64,000 nucleotides of DNA from Bacillota bacterium. GTDB taxonomy: Bacteria; Bacillota; Sulfobacillia; JAIMAT01. The notes beneath the pieces were generated by a model, which had not been told where the DNA came from, searched no databases, and was given only the letters and a program-made list of their open reading frames with translations. Shown here piece after piece: positions 8,147 to 16,689 of the stretch (the stretch's first letter is position 1; every line of letters begins with the position of its first letter). The stretch is taken from positions 62,001 through 126,000 of the forward strand of contig JASBVM010000009.1 in NCBI GenBank assembly GCA_029961055.1. The letters are read 5' to 3'. A program made the position numbers and the translations under genes.

Positions 8147-9520
8147 GTGTTCCACAAGATTCTGGTGGCCAACCGCGGAGAGATCGCGGTGCGCGTCATC
8201 CGCGCCTGCCACGAGATGAACGTCGAGGCGGTGGCCGTCTACTCGGAGGCCGACGTCGACTCGCTGGCCGTGCGCATGGCCGACGAGGCCTATCCCGTCG
8301 GCCCCGCGCCGGCCAGCCAGTCGTACCTGAACATCCCGCGGCTGGTGGAGGTGGCGCGGAGGGCGGGGGTGGACGCCGTCCACCCCGGGTACGGCTTCCT
8401 CTCGGAGAACGCGGCCTTCGCCCGGGCGGTCCAGGAGGCGGGCATCGCCTTCATCGGCCCGGCGCCCGAGGCGATCGAGGCGATGGGCGTCAAGGCCGAG
8501 GCGCGGGAACGGATGCGCCAGGCGGGCGTCCCCGTCATCCCCGGCTCGGACGGCCCCGTCCACAGCCTGGAGGAGGCGCGGCGCGTCGCCGAGCGGATCG
8601 GCTACCCGCTGCTGATCAAGGCGTCGGCGGGCGGCGGCGGCCGCGGGATCCGGGTGGTGGAGGAGCCCTCCCAGCTGGAGCCGCTGCTGGAGAGCGCCTC
8701 CCGCGAGGCGGTCTCGGGCTTCGGCTCCGGCGAGGTCTATCTGGAACGCTTCCTGCCGGCGCCGCGCCACGTCGAGTTCCAGGTGGTGGGCGACCGGCAG
8801 GGGAGCGTGGTCCACCTCTGGGAGCGCGACTCCTCGCTCCAGCGCCGGCGCCAGAAGGTGGTGGAGGAGGCGCCCAGCCCCATCGTCACCCCGGCCCTCC
8901 GCCGCCGCATGGGCGAGGCGGCGGTCCGCGCCGCCGCCGCCATCGGCTACCACACCGCCGGCACCGTCGAGTTCCTGGTGGACGCCGGCGGCGACTTCTA
9001 CTTCATCGAGATGAACACGCGCATCCAGGTGGAGCACCCCACCACCGAGTGGATCACCGGCCTCGACCTGGTCAAGCTCCAGATCCGGACCGCGGCCGGC
9101 GAACCGCTCGGTCTCACCCAGGCGGACGTGCGGCCTCGCGGCTGGTCGATCGAGTTCCGGATCAACGTGGAGGACCCGCGCCGGAACTTCATCCCCTCGC
9201 CCGGCGCCATCACCGACTACCACGAGCCGGGCGGCCCCGGCGTCCGCGTCGACAGCGCCGCCTACGTCGGCTACGCCGTGCAGCCGTTCTACGACTCGCT
9301 CCTGGCCAAGCTGGTGGTCTGGGGGAACGACCGCGAGGAAGCGCTGGCCCGCGCCGCCCGCGCCCTGGCCGAGTACCGCATCGAGGGCGTCCACACGACG
9401 CTGGAGATGCACCGGGCGCTCCTGGAGCACCCGGACTTCCGCGGCGGGCGCTACCACACCCAGTGGCTGGAGGGCGTCTTCCTGCCCGCCTTTCAGCGTG
9501 CCCCGGCGGCGCCGCGCTGA
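8147..9520 (+). CDS. accC: Biotin carboxylase (acetyl-/acyl-CoA carboxylase subunit)
   Basis: 457 residues, the normal length. It starts MFHKILVANRGEIAVRVIRA (GTG 8147, Shine-Dalgarno GGGAGGAG). It has the biotin-carboxylase N-domain, ATP-grasp lid KASAGGGGRGIRVV, and catalytic segment YFIEMNTRIQVEHPTTE, then the C-terminal domain ending before any biotinyl domain. It carboxylates the biotin on a separate carrier protein with ATP and bicarbonate. The usual partner accB is not next to it, and no carboxyltransferase is nearby, so the complex could be acetyl-CoA, propionyl-CoA or pyruvate carboxylase. It is the only plus-strand gene here, converging on cwlD with a 28-bp 3' overlap. Confidence 0.93.
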   Translation: MFHKILVANRGEIAVRVIRACHEMNVEAVAVYSEADVDSLAVRMADEAYPVGPAPASQSYLNIPRLVEVARRAGVDAVHPGYGFLSENAAFARAVQEAGIAFIGPAPEAIEAMGVKAEARERMRQAGVPVIPGSDGPVHSLEEARRVAERIGYPLLIKASAGGGGRGIRVVEEPSQLEPLLESASREAVSGFGSGEVYLERFLPAPRHVEFQVVGDRQGSVVHLWERDSSLQRRRQKVVEEAPSPIVTPALRRRMGEAAVRAAAAIGYHTAGTVEFLVDAGGDFYFIEMNTRIQVEHPTTEWITGLDLVKLQIRTAAGEPLGLTQADVRPRGWSIEFRINVEDPRRNFIPSPGAITDYHEPGGPGVRVDSAAYVGYAVQPFYDSLLAKLVVWGNDREEALARAARALAEYRIEGVHTTLEMHRALLEHPDFRGGRYHTQWLEGVFLPAFQRAPAAPR

Positions 9521-10266
9521 CTTCGCGCCGGCGGCGCCTCGGCCGGCAGCGGCGCCTCCTCCAGGAAACGGATCACCCCCAGGAAGACGCCCCAGGCGAC
9601 CTTCTTCTGGTACTCCGGATCGGTCAGCCTCCGCTCCTCCTCGGGATTGGAGAGGAAGCCGATCTCCACCGTGGCCGCCGGCATCTCCGCCCGGTTGAGG
9701 ACCAGCTGGCGGATGTCGCTGGAGATGCCGCGGTCGACCATGCCGGTGACGGCCACCAGTTCCCGCTGGATGGCGGTGGCCAGCCGCCGGTTCTGCCCCA
9801 GGGGATCGGGCCGGTAGAAGGTCTGCGCCCCCTGCGCGGAGCGGTCGGGATAGGCGTTGGCGTGGATGGAGAGGAAGAGGTCCGGGCGGAGCGCCTCGAT
9901 GATGGTCGCCCGCTGGTAGAGGTCGGTCCGGTAGCGGCGCGGGTGCCTGGCGGGAAGGCCGCTCAGGTCGCGATCGTCCTGGCGGGTGAGGACGACCGTG
10001 GCGCCGGCGGAGCGGAGGTCCCGGGCGAGCGCCAGGGAGACGCCCAGCACCACGTCTTTCTCCAGGACCCCGTTGGAGCCGACGCTGCCGGGGTCAGCGC
10101 CCCCGTGGCCGGGGTCCAGGAGGATGAGCCGCCCCGTCAGGAGGTCGGCCGTCGCCTGCCGCCGGATCCAGGGTGCGGCCACCGCCACGCCCAGCGCCAG
10201 AAACAGGAGCAGCCCGATCAACGCCAGGGAGAATGTGGAGCGCAGCCCCTTCAGGTCCAGGAGCAC
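9493..10266 (-). CDS. cwlD: N-acetylmuramoyl-L-alanine amidase, CwlD-like
   Basis: 257 residues. An N-terminal membrane anchor (residues ~10-31) is followed by an Amidase_3 domain with the zinc motif LLDPGHGGADPG, SIHANAY, and the late glutamate region TVEIGFLSNPEEE. In Bacillus CwlD with PdaA makes muramic-delta-lactam in spore cortex, and there too the gene lies just after rpsI. Position plus length support CwlD over a general amidase. The C-terminal ~15 residues overlap accC on the other strand. GTG start. Confidence 0.85.
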   Translation of the reverse strand: MLLDLKGLRSTFSLALIGLLLFLALGVAVAAPWIRRQATADLLTGRLILLDPGHGGADPGSVGSNGVLEKDVVLGVSLALARDLRSAGATVVLTRQDDRDLSGLPARHPRRYRTDLYQRATIIEALRPDLFLSIHANAYPDRSAQGAQTFYRPDPLGQNRRLATAIQRELVAVTGMVDRGISSDIRQLVLNRAEMPAATVEIGFLSNPEEERRLTDPEYQKKVAWGVFLGVIRFLEEAPLPAEAPPARSQRGAAGAR

Positions 10267-10319
10267 GCCGCTTCCTCCTCGCCTCGCGGGCCGCGCAGGC
10301 CCCGCCGACCCGGCTCACC

Positions 10320-10709
10320 TCACCGGTGCGGGTCGGGTCCGACGCTCTCGCCCTTCCGCACCTCCAGCAGGCGGTTGGCTTCGTCGACGAAGACCAGGGT
10401 AGGGACGACACCCTCGGCCTCCTCCGGCGTCACCCAGGCCAGGGCCAGCACGATGATCTCGTCGCCGGGCAGGAAGAGGCGCGCAGGCGGCCCGTTGAGC
10501 GCGACGGCCCCCGAACCCGCCGGGGCCGGCATCACGTAGGTCCGCCAGAGGGCGCCGTTGGAGCCGTTGGTGATCTGGACCAGCTCGTAGGGAGCGATGC
10601 CCGCGGCGTCCAGCAGCTCGCGGTCGATGGCGATGCTGCCCATGTATTCGAGTTTCGCCTCGGTCACCCGGAGCCGGTGGAGCTTCGCCCGGCAGACGAC
10701 CCGAAGCAC
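10320..10709 (-). CDS. panD: Aspartate 1-decarboxylase
   Basis: 129 residues from GTG 10709 (Shine-Dalgarno AGGAGG). The self-cleavage site is Gly24-Ser25 in EYMGSI, exactly where PanD proenzymes are cut to make the pyruvoyl cofactor. Lys9 (CRAKLHR), Tyr22 and the ITNGSNG and FLPGDEIIVLALAW segments are all present. It makes beta-alanine for pantothenate and CoA. panB/panC are not adjacent; the gene sits between rpsI and cwlD. Confidence 0.95.
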   Translation of the reverse strand: MLRVVCRAKLHRLRVTEAKLEYMGSIAIDRELLDAAGIAPYELVQITNGSNGALWRTYVMPAPAGSGAVALNGPPARLFLPGDEIIVLALAWVTPEEAEGVVPTLVFVDEANRLLEVRKGESVGPDPHR

Positions 10710-10829
10710 GGACGACCCCTCCTCTGCGACGCATGCGCGACGAGGGTGGCAGGGATGAAGGCCCACCCCTCGCGTCACGCATATGCGGCAGAATCGGGGG
10801 TCAAACCTGGGAGGACGTCTTGCGGAGGA

Positions 10830-11225
10830 TCAGCGCTTGGAGAACTGGGGCGCCTTGCGGGCCTTCTTCAGCCCGTACTTCCGCCGCTCCTTCTCCCGCG
10901 GATCGCGTCGGAGCAAGCCCGCCTTCTTCAGCACCGGCCGGAGCTCGGGATCCAGCGCCTGAAGCGCCCTGGCCAGCGCGTGCCGGACGGCCCCCGCCTG
11001 GCCGGAGACACCGCCGCCGCGGACGTTGACCAGCACGTCGTAGCGGCCGTCCAGCTGGGCGACCTCAAGCGGCTCGCGCACCCACTTCTGCCAATGAATG
11101 GCCGGGAAATAGTTCTCGTACGGCTTGCCGTTCACCAGAATCCGGCCGCTACCCGGCACCACCCGCAGCCTGGCCACGGCCTCCTTCCGGCGCCCGGTGC
11201 CCCAGTACTGCACCCTGTACGGCAA
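10830..11225 (-). CDS. rpsI: 30S ribosomal protein S9
   Basis: 131 residues. N-terminal [18 protein letters not shown] and C-terminal basic tail [14 protein letters not shown], ending in the Lys-Arg that reaches the P-site tRNA. The TTG start has Shine-Dalgarno GGAGG 7 nt upstream. Second gene of the rplM-rpsI pair, 30 nt after rplM. Confidence 0.97.
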   Translation of the reverse strand: MPYRVQYWGTGRRKEAVARLRVVPGSGRILVNGKPYENYFPAIHWQKWVREPLEVAQLDGRYDVLVNVRGGGVSGQAGAVRHALARALQALDPELRPVLKKAGLLRRDPREKERRKYGLKKARKAPQFSKR

Positions 11226-11255
11226 TCGCCGCCCTCCTCTCGCTCCGACTGGGCC

Positions 11256-11696
11256 TCAGAACTCCACCGGCTCCGGCTGCTGGGCCTGGTGGGGGTGGAG
11301 CGGCCCGGCGTAGACGTGGAGCTTCCGCAACTGCGCGCGCCCCAGCCGGTTTCGCGGCATCATGCCCCGAACGGCCAGCTCGATCACGCGCTCGGGACGG
11401 GTCTTCAGCATCGTTCCCAGGCTGGTCGCCTTCAGGCCGCGCGGGTACCCGCTGTGCCGGTAGTAGAGCTTCTGCTCGGGCTTCCGCCCGGAGACCTCCA
11501 CCTTCTCCGCGTTGACGACGATGACGAAGTCGCCCGAGTCGACGCCCGGCGTGTACTCCGGCTTCGTCTTGCCCCGCAGCAGGTTGGCCACGGTCACGGC
11601 CACCTTGCCCAGCCGCTTGCCCTCCGCGTCGACCACGTACCACTTGCGGGAAAGGTCGCGAGGCTTGGCCATGAACGTCTTCTGCGTCGCCAGCAT
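11256..11696 (-). CDS. rplM: 50S ribosomal protein L13
   Basis: 146 residues, starting MLATQKTFMAKP. Typical L13 motifs: WYVVDAEGKRLGKVA, LLRGKTKPEYTPGVDSGDFV, RHSGYPRGLK, AVRGMMPRNRLGR. An early assembly protein of the large subunit. ATG 11696 with GGGGGTGAG as ribosome binding site. Preceded by a structured leader and its own promoter that overlaps the end of truA. Confidence 0.97.
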   Translation of the reverse strand: MLATQKTFMAKPRDLSRKWYVVDAEGKRLGKVAVTVANLLRGKTKPEYTPGVDSGDFVIVVNAEKVEVSGRKPEQKLYYRHSGYPRGLKATSLGTMLKTRPERVIELAVRGMMPRNRLGRAQLRKLHVYAGPLHPHQAQQPEPVEF

Positions 11697-11718
11697 CGTC
11701 TCACCCCCTCGCGCCCTC

Positions 11719-11791
11719 CAAGGGCTCCTTGCAGCAAGAGATCGCCCCGCAACCGACCCACGGGGCGTCCCGTTGGACGAGCCAGCCCTTG
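11719..11791 (-). promoter_or_regulatory. Structured rplM leader, probable L13 autoregulatory element
   Basis: Minus strand CAAGGGCT (11784-11791) pairs perfectly with AGCCCTTG (11719-11726), closing a domain that holds two further hairpins: CGTCC/GGACG and CGCCCCG/CGGGGCG. The 3' arm ends about 15 nt before the rplM ribosome binding site. L13 leaders that control rplM-rpsI are known in Bacillota; equating this with that family is inference. Confidence 0.55.
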
Positions 11792-11870
11792 TCCCTCGTT
11801 TTCCCTCGTTCCGAACCCCAGTTCCCGAACCCCGGTTCCGGACCGAACCCGAAGCTTCCGGACCGAAACC
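11792..11870 (-). repeat. Short degenerate tandem repeat in the rplM 5' UTR
   Basis: Four tandem units based on TTCGG(TCC)GGAA with changing centres: TTCGGTCCGGAA twice, then TTCGGGAA and TTCGGAA. They are followed by the doublet ACGAGGGA. Each unit is itself nearly palindromic. It lies between the promoter and the structured leader. Confidence 0.6.
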
Positions 11871-11929
11871 TCTTTCGCGGCCCGGGGCGCCTCCCCCGGG
11901 ACCGCTCCAGGGCGGAGCACAGCGCTTGG

Positions 11930-11959
11930 AGTTTATCCTTCGCCGGGAAAGGGTGTCAA
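11930..11959 (-). promoter_or_regulatory. Promoter of rplM-rpsI
   Basis: Perfect -35 TTGACA at 11954-11959, -10 TAAACT at 11930-11935, spacer 18 bp. The TAA in the -10 box is the truA stop codon. Confidence 0.78.
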
Positions 11960-12781
11960 GGCGCCTGCCGGCGGCCTGTCCGCCGCCCACGGGCACCAGG
12001 CGGCCAGCTGCCCGCGCCGCGCCTCCTCGACCGCCGGCGGATCCGGCAGCGCGTAGCGGACCTCGGCGAGGCAGAGGCCCTCCGCCGGCGCCGTGGCTGC
12101 CGCCGACCACCCCGTGACCAGCGCCTCGGCCGGCTCCTCCGGCCTCGCCCTCCCCCAGCCCACCGCCACCAGCGCGCCCACGATCCGCCGCACCATGCGG
12201 TAGAGGAAGCCGGCGCCGCCGACCCGGACCAGCAGCACCGGTCCCCGCTCCTCCACCTCCACCCGCTCCAGCGTGCGGACGGTGCTCGCCACCGGCCGGC
12301 CGGCGGCCTGGTAGGCGCGGAAGTCGTGGCGACCCACCAGCCCCGTCGCCGCCGCCCGCATGGCGCCGGCGTCCGGGCGCCGTCCCGGCGCCCAGACCCG
12401 CCCGCGCAGGAAGGGCGGCGGGACCCCTCCGACCCAGATGGCGTAGACGTACAGCTTCTCCCTCACCTGGCGCTGGACGTGGAAGTCGGCGCCCACCGCC
12501 TGCGCCCCGTAGACGCGGACCGCCTCCGGCAGCCGGGCGTTGAGCGCGCGCACCAGCTCGCCCGGGGTCGTCTCCCGCTCCAGCTCGAAGGAAGCCACCT
12601 GGCCGGCGGCGTGGACGCCGGCGTCCGTCCTTCCTGCCGGGCGGACGGGGGTCGCCGTGCCAGCCAGGGGGGCGAGCGCCGCCTCGAGGCTGCCGCGCAC
12701 CGTCGGCTCCGGGCCGGCCTGCCGCTCCCAGCCTTGGAAGGCCCGGCCGTCGTAGGCCAGCCAGATCCGCCAGCGGCCCAA
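11933..12781 (-). CDS. truA: tRNA pseudouridine(38-40) synthase
   Basis: 282 residues, slightly longer than usual. AYDGRAFQGWERQ at the N-terminus, the catalytic aspartate in AGRTDAGVHAAGQVASF, and the FLYRMVRRIVG motif near the C-terminal third. Isomerises U38-U40 in the anticodon arm of many tRNAs. Starts at TTG 3 nt after ecfT, in the usual ecfT-truA-rplM order of Bacillota. Confidence 0.95.
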   Translation of the reverse strand: MGRWRIWLAYDGRAFQGWERQAGPEPTVRGSLEAALAPLAGTATPVRPAGRTDAGVHAAGQVASFELERETTPGELVRALNARLPEAVRVYGAQAVGADFHVQRQVREKLYVYAIWVGGVPPPFLRGRVWAPGRRPDAGAMRAAATGLVGRHDFRAYQAAGRPVASTVRTLERVEVEERGPVLLVRVGGAGFLYRMVRRIVGALVAVGWGRARPEEPAEALVTGWSAAATAPAEGLCLAEVRYALPDPPAVEEARRGQLAAWCPWAADRPPAGALTPFPGEG

Positions 12782-12784
12782 GGG

Positions 12785-13588
12785 TCAGACCCCCAGCGCC
12801 CGGTCGACCAGCACGAAGAGGAGGGCGGCGGCCGCCACCGCCGTCGCCACCCAGTCTGCGCGGCCGATCCGGTACTCCCGGTAGCGGGTCCGCCCCTCGC
12901 CACCGTGGTAGCAGCGGGCCTCCATGGCCGTCGCCAGCTCGTCGGCCCGCCGGAAGGCGCTGATGAAGAGCGGCACCAGGAGCGGGACCATGGCGCGGGC
13001 GCGCCGGAAGAGGTTGCCCGTCTCGAAGTCGGCCCCCCGCGCCTGCTGCGCCTTGAGGATGTTCTGCGCCTCCTCCACCAGGGTGGGGATGAAGCGGAGC
13101 GCGATGGTCATCATCATGGCCAGCTCGTGGGCGGGCACGCCCAGCCGCCGGAGGGGACGGAGGAGGCTCTCGATCCCGTCGGTCAGCTCGATGGGCGAGG
13201 TGGTCAGGGTCAGCAGCGTGCTGGTCATCATCAGGAGGATCAGGCGGACGGCCATCTCGAGCCCGAGCCGGACGCCCTCCACCGTCGCCGTCAGCGGTCC
13301 GAGGCGGTAGAGCGGGTGGCCGGGCGTCATCAGCATGTTGAGGACGAAGGTGAGGAGCAGGACGGCCACCACCGGCCGCAGCCCCTGCCAGACCATGCGC
13401 AGCGGCAGCCTCGCCAGCAGGTAGCCGGCCAGGGGCAGGAGGGCGAGGGCGACGTAGGCGCCGGGCCGGACGGCGAAGAAGAGGATGATGACGTAGGCGA
13501 AGGTCAGCACGAGCTTGACCCGGCTGTCCAGGCGGTGGACCACCGAGTCGCCCGGCACGTAGTGGCCGATGAAGAGCGCGTCAGGCAC
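12785..13588 (-). CDS. ecfT: ECF transporter energy-coupling membrane subunit
   Basis: 267 residues. Starts DALFIGHYVPGDSVVHRLD, a typical EcfT N-terminus; about five membrane helices; the coupling helices carry ADELATAMEARCY (Ala-Arg-x signature) near residue 225. Joins EcfA1/EcfA2 to interchangeable S-components. GTG 13588 overlaps the ecfA2 stop by 8 nt, with GGGGGGAGG 8 nt upstream. The likely client inside this window is RibU. Confidence 0.95.
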   Translation of the reverse strand: MPDALFIGHYVPGDSVVHRLDSRVKLVLTFAYVIILFFAVRPGAYVALALLPLAGYLLARLPLRMVWQGLRPVVAVLLLTFVLNMLMTPGHPLYRLGPLTATVEGVRLGLEMAVRLILLMMTSTLLTLTTSPIELTDGIESLLRPLRRLGVPAHELAMMMTIALRFIPTLVEEAQNILKAQQARGADFETGNLFRRARAMVPLLVPLFISAFRRADELATAMEARCYHGGEGRTRYREYRIGRADWVATAVAAAALLFVLVDRALGV

Positions 13589-14444
13589 CTCCACCCTCCC
13601 CCCGAAAGAGGCGCAGGATCTCGTCCCGGGCTTCCTCGACCGTGATCCGGTCGGTGCGCACGTCGAAGCCGCAGGCGCGGAGCTGCTCCAGCACCTGCGA
13701 GACCTGGGGCGGCGCCAGACCGTACGCCCGCAACTCCTCCCCGCGGGCGTAGACCTCCCGGGTGCTCCCTTCCGCCACCAGGCGGCCGCGGTGGAGGACG
13801 AAGACCCGTTCGGCCAGGCGGGCCACGTCCTCCATGTTGTGGGTGACGAGCACGACGGTGATCCCCCGCTGGCGGTGGAGCCTCCGAACCTGTTCCAGGA
13901 TCTGCCGGCGCCCGCGCGGGTCGAGCCCGGCGGTGGGCTCGTCCAGCACGAGGGCACGCGGCTCCATGGCCAGGATGCTGGCGATGGCCACCCGGCGCAT
14001 TTCACCGCCGCTCAGCTCGAAGGGCGAGAGACCCCAGAGGCTCCGGTCGACGCCCACCGTCTCCAGTGCCCGCTCCGCGCGGAGGCGGACCTCCTCGTCG
14101 TCAAGGCCCAGGTTGCGGGGGCCGAAGCCGACCTCGGCCAGCACCGTCTCCTCGAAGAGCTGGCTCTCCGGATACTGCATCACCAGGCCGACCCGCCGCC
14201 GCACCTCCAGCATGCGGGTCCCGCGCCGTGCCAGGTCGAGGCCGTCCACCACCACGCGCCCGTGCTGGGGGCGGATCAGGCCGTTGAAGTGCTGGATCAG
14301 CGTCGACTTGCCGGAGCCCGTGGAACCGATGATGGCGACGAACTGCCCGTCGTCGATGCGGAGCGAGACATCCTCCAGGGCGGTCACCGGCTCGGGGCCG
14401 TTCTCGCCGTAGACGTAGCTCAGGTGTTCGACTTCAATCGGCAT
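13581..14444 (-). CDS. ecfA2: ECF transporter ATPase A2 (EcfA')
   Basis: 287 residues from ATG 14444. Walker A GSTGSGKST, Q-loop MQYPESQLFEETV, signature ELSGGEMRRVA, Walker B LVLDEPTAGLD, switch His in THNMEDV. The PESQLF segment and the long C-terminal region are characteristic of the second ECF ATPase. Overlaps ecfA1 by 25 nt and ecfT by 8 nt, so the three are translationally coupled. Confidence 0.95.
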   Translation of the reverse strand: MPIEVEHLSYVYGENGPEPVTALEDVSLRIDDGQFVAIIGSTGSGKSTLIQHFNGLIRPQHGRVVVDGLDLARRGTRMLEVRRRVGLVMQYPESQLFEETVLAEVGFGPRNLGLDDEEVRLRAERALETVGVDRSLWGLSPFELSGGEMRRVAIASILAMEPRALVLDEPTAGLDPRGRRQILEQVRRLHRQRGITVVLVTHNMEDVARLAERVFVLHRGRLVAEGSTREVYARGEELRAYGLAPPQVSQVLEQLRACGFDVRTDRITVEEARDEILRLFRGEGGGA

Positions 14445-15274
14445 AGGGCCTCGACCAGCTCCCGCGGCGCGATCAGATCCGGAGGCAGCTCCAGGCCCTG
14501 CCGCCGGAGCTCCAGGGCCAGCTCGCTCACCTGGGGCACCTCCAGCCCCAGCTGCGCCACCTCTTCGGCGTGGGAGAGGACCGCTCGCGGGGTGTCGTCG
14601 GCCACCACCCGCCCGCCTGCCAGGACCACCATCCGGTCGGCGCGGACCACCTCGTCCATGAAGTGGGTGATCATCACCACCGCGATCCCCTGCTCGCGGC
14701 GGAGTCGCTCCACCGCCTCCAGCACTTCCTGCCGGCCCGACGGGTCGAGCATGGCCGTCGCCTCGTCCAGGACGATGCAGCGGGGACGCATGGCCAGGAC
14801 GCCCGCGATGGCCACACGCTGCTTCTGGCCGCCGGAGAGCTGGTGGGGTGCGCGGCGTGCGAAGGCGCTCATGCCCACCGCCGCCAGGGAGGAAGCGATC
14901 CGCTGGCGGATCTCCGCCGGCGGCACCCCCAGATTCTCCGGACCGAAGGCGACGTCCTCCTCCACCAGCGAGGCGACGATCTGGTTGTCCGGGTTCTGGA
15001 AGACCATGCCCACGGTGCGGCGGATGGTCCACAGGTGGGTCGCGTCCCGGGTGGAGCGGCCCTCCACGAGGACCTCGCCCTCGGCGGGGAGGAGGAGGGC
15101 GTTCAGGTGCTTGGCCAGGGTGGACTTGCCGGAACCGTTGGCGCCGACGACGGCGATCCACTCGCCCTCGTCGACGGTCAGGTCGACGCCGTCCAGCGCC
15201 GTCCTCCGAACCTCGGCCCCGGCGGCCGTCGGGTAGAAGAAACGGACCCCCCTCGCCTCGATCAGGTGGCCCAT
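14420..15274 (-). CDS. ecfA1: ECF transporter ATPase A1
   Basis: 284 residues. Walker A GANGSGKST, Q-loop FQNPDNQIVASLVEEDVAFG (diagnostic of EcfA1), signature QLSGGQKQRVAIA, Walker B CIVLDEATAMLDPSG and switch His in THFMDEV. Pairs with EcfA2 to power vitamin-binding S-components. 17 nt after rplQ, so it is the tail of the alpha operon. Confidence 0.95.
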   Translation of the reverse strand: MGHLIEARGVRFFYPTAAGAEVRRTALDGVDLTVDEGEWIAVVGANGSGKSTLAKHLNALLLPAEGEVLVEGRSTRDATHLWTIRRTVGMVFQNPDNQIVASLVEEDVAFGPENLGVPPAEIRQRIASSLAAVGMSAFARRAPHQLSGGQKQRVAIAGVLAMRPRCIVLDEATAMLDPSGRQEVLEAVERLRREQGIAVVMITHFMDEVVRADRMVVLAGGRVVADDTPRAVLSHAEEVAQLGLEVPQVSELALELRRQGLELPPDLIAPRELVEALCRLKSNT

Positions 15275-15291
15275 CCGGCTTCCATCCGGGT

Positions 15292-15630
15292 TCAGATCAG
15301 CTCGACCAGCGCCATGGGGGCGGCGTCGCCCCGCCGGGGTCCCAGCCGCGTGATGCGCGTGTAGCCGCCGTTCCGTCCCGCGTAGCGGGGACCGATGGTG
15401 TCGAAGAGCTTCTTCACCACGTCCTCGCGCGTCAGGTAGGCCAGCGCCTGGCGGCGGGCGTGCAGGTCGCCCCTCTTGGCGAGGGTGACCATGCGGTCCG
15501 CGATGCGCGCCACTTCCTTGGCGCGGGTCTCGGTGGTCTCGATCTGCTCGTGTTCGAAGAGCGCCGTGCTCAGCGACCGGAGCATGGCGTTCCGGTGGCC
15601 CGTCCGTCGCCCCAGCTTGGCGTACGCCAT
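15292..15630 (-). CDS. rplQ: 50S ribosomal protein L17
   Basis: 112 residues, [20 protein letters not shown] start, [22 protein letters not shown] helix and [20 protein letters not shown] near the C-terminus. It lines the exit tunnel rim. ATG 15630. Follows rpoA after a 92-nt spacer that contains a 13-bp direct repeat. Confidence 0.97.
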   Translation of the reverse strand: MAYAKLGRRTGHRNAMLRSLSTALFEHEQIETTETRAKEVARIADRMVTLAKRGDLHARRQALAYLTREDVVKKLFDTIGPRYAGRNGGYTRITRLGPRRGDAAPMALVELI

Positions 15631-15678
15631 TCCGTCCTTCTCCCTCCGCGATTCTCGTCGCCCGGTCCTCGCTGCAGG

Positions 15679-15706
15679 CCCTTCGTCCCGCGCCCCTTCG
15701 TCCCGC
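15679..15706. repeat. 13-bp direct repeat in the rpoA-rplQ spacer
   Basis: CCCTTCGTCCCGC occurs at 15679-15691 and again at 15694-15706 (plus-strand reading), a 15-bp period. It looks like a local slippage duplication in noncoding sequence; no function is visible. Confidence 0.7.
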
Positions 15707-15722
15707 CGGCGGGCCGCCCTCG

Positions 15723-16670
15723 CTACTCCTCCGAGGAGCGGAGGGAGAGCCCCAGTACCGCGAGCTTCTCCTGGACCTCCTCCAGCGACTTCCGTCCCAG
15801 GTTGCGGACCTTCATCATCTCTTCCGGCGTCTTGGCGACCAGCTCGCCGATGGTGTTGATGCCCGCGCGCTTCAAGCAATTGTAGGAGCGGATGGAGAGC
15901 TCCAGCTCGTCGATGGAGCGCTCCAGCAGCCGGTCGCGCTCGCTCACCTCGGCGGGCTCCCCCTGGCTCAGGTCCTCTTCCTGCTCCACCAAGCCGCGGA
16001 AGAGATCGAGTTGCTCCTGCAGGATGGAGGCGGCCTGCGCCACCGCCGACTTGGGATCGACGGCGCCGTTGGTCCAGACCTCCAGGATCAGGCGGTCGTA
16101 GTTGGTCACCTGGCCGACCCGGGTGTCCTCCACCCGGTAGTTGACCCGCCGGATGGGGGTGAAGATGGAGTCGACCGCGATGACGCCGATCGGCTGGTCG
16201 GGCCGCTTGTTCCGGTCTCCCGGGACGTACCCGCGCCCGTGCTCGACCGTCATCTCCATCTCCAGGTGCGCGCCCTCGCCCAGGGTGGCGATCAGCTGGT
16301 CGCCGTTGACCACCTCGACGTTGTCGGGGCAGAGGATGTCAGCTCCCCGCACCTCCCGCGGGCCCCGGGCGTCGACGCGGATGGTGGCGGGCCCGTCGCC
16401 GAAGAGCCGGAGCGCCAGGCTCTTGATGTTCAGGACGATATCCGTCACGTCCTCGACGACGCCCGGAACGGTGGAGAACTCGTGCAGCACACCCTCGATA
16501 CGCACGGTGGTGACGGCTGCGCCAGGCAACGAGGAGAGCAGCACCCGGCGCAGCGAGTTGCCCAGGGTGGTGCCGTACCCGCGCTCGAGCGGTTCTACCA
16601 CGAAGCGGCCGTAGGTGCCGTCCTCGGAGAGCTCCTCGCTCTCGATGGTCGGCTTGACGATCTCTAGCAT
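15723..16670 (-). CDS. rpoA: RNA polymerase alpha subunit
   Basis: 315 residues. The N-terminal assembly domain has [25 protein letters not shown], and the C-terminal domain has [22 protein letters not shown] and [11 protein letters not shown] for UP-element and activator contact. Alpha dimerises and nucleates polymerase assembly. Between rpsD and rplQ as in the canonical alpha operon. Confidence 0.98.
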   Translation of the reverse strand: MLEIVKPTIESEELSEDGTYGRFVVEPLERGYGTTLGNSLRRVLLSSLPGAAVTTVRIEGVLHEFSTVPGVVEDVTDIVLNIKSLALRLFGDGPATIRVDARGPREVRGADILCPDNVEVVNGDQLIATLGEGAHLEMEMTVEHGRGYVPGDRNKRPDQPIGVIAVDSIFTPIRRVNYRVEDTRVGQVTNYDRLILEVWTNGAVDPKSAVAQAASILQEQLDLFRGLVEQEEDLSQGEPAEVSERDRLLERSIDELELSIRSYNCLKRAGINTIGELVAKTPEEMMKVRNLGRKSLEEVQEKLAVLGLSLRSSEE

Positions 16671-16689
16671 CGAACGGCCTCCCCCGTGC

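Noticed and set aside
10775-10806. TTGACC with CATATG before panD
   Set aside because: The spacing (13 bp) and -10 quality are poor; panD is more simply read from rpsI.
13139-15161. Longer versions of ecfT and ecfA2 extending upstream through their neighbours
   Set aside because: The extensions lie over the coding sequence of the upstream genes in another frame, while internal starts with proper Shine-Dalgarno give family-length proteins.
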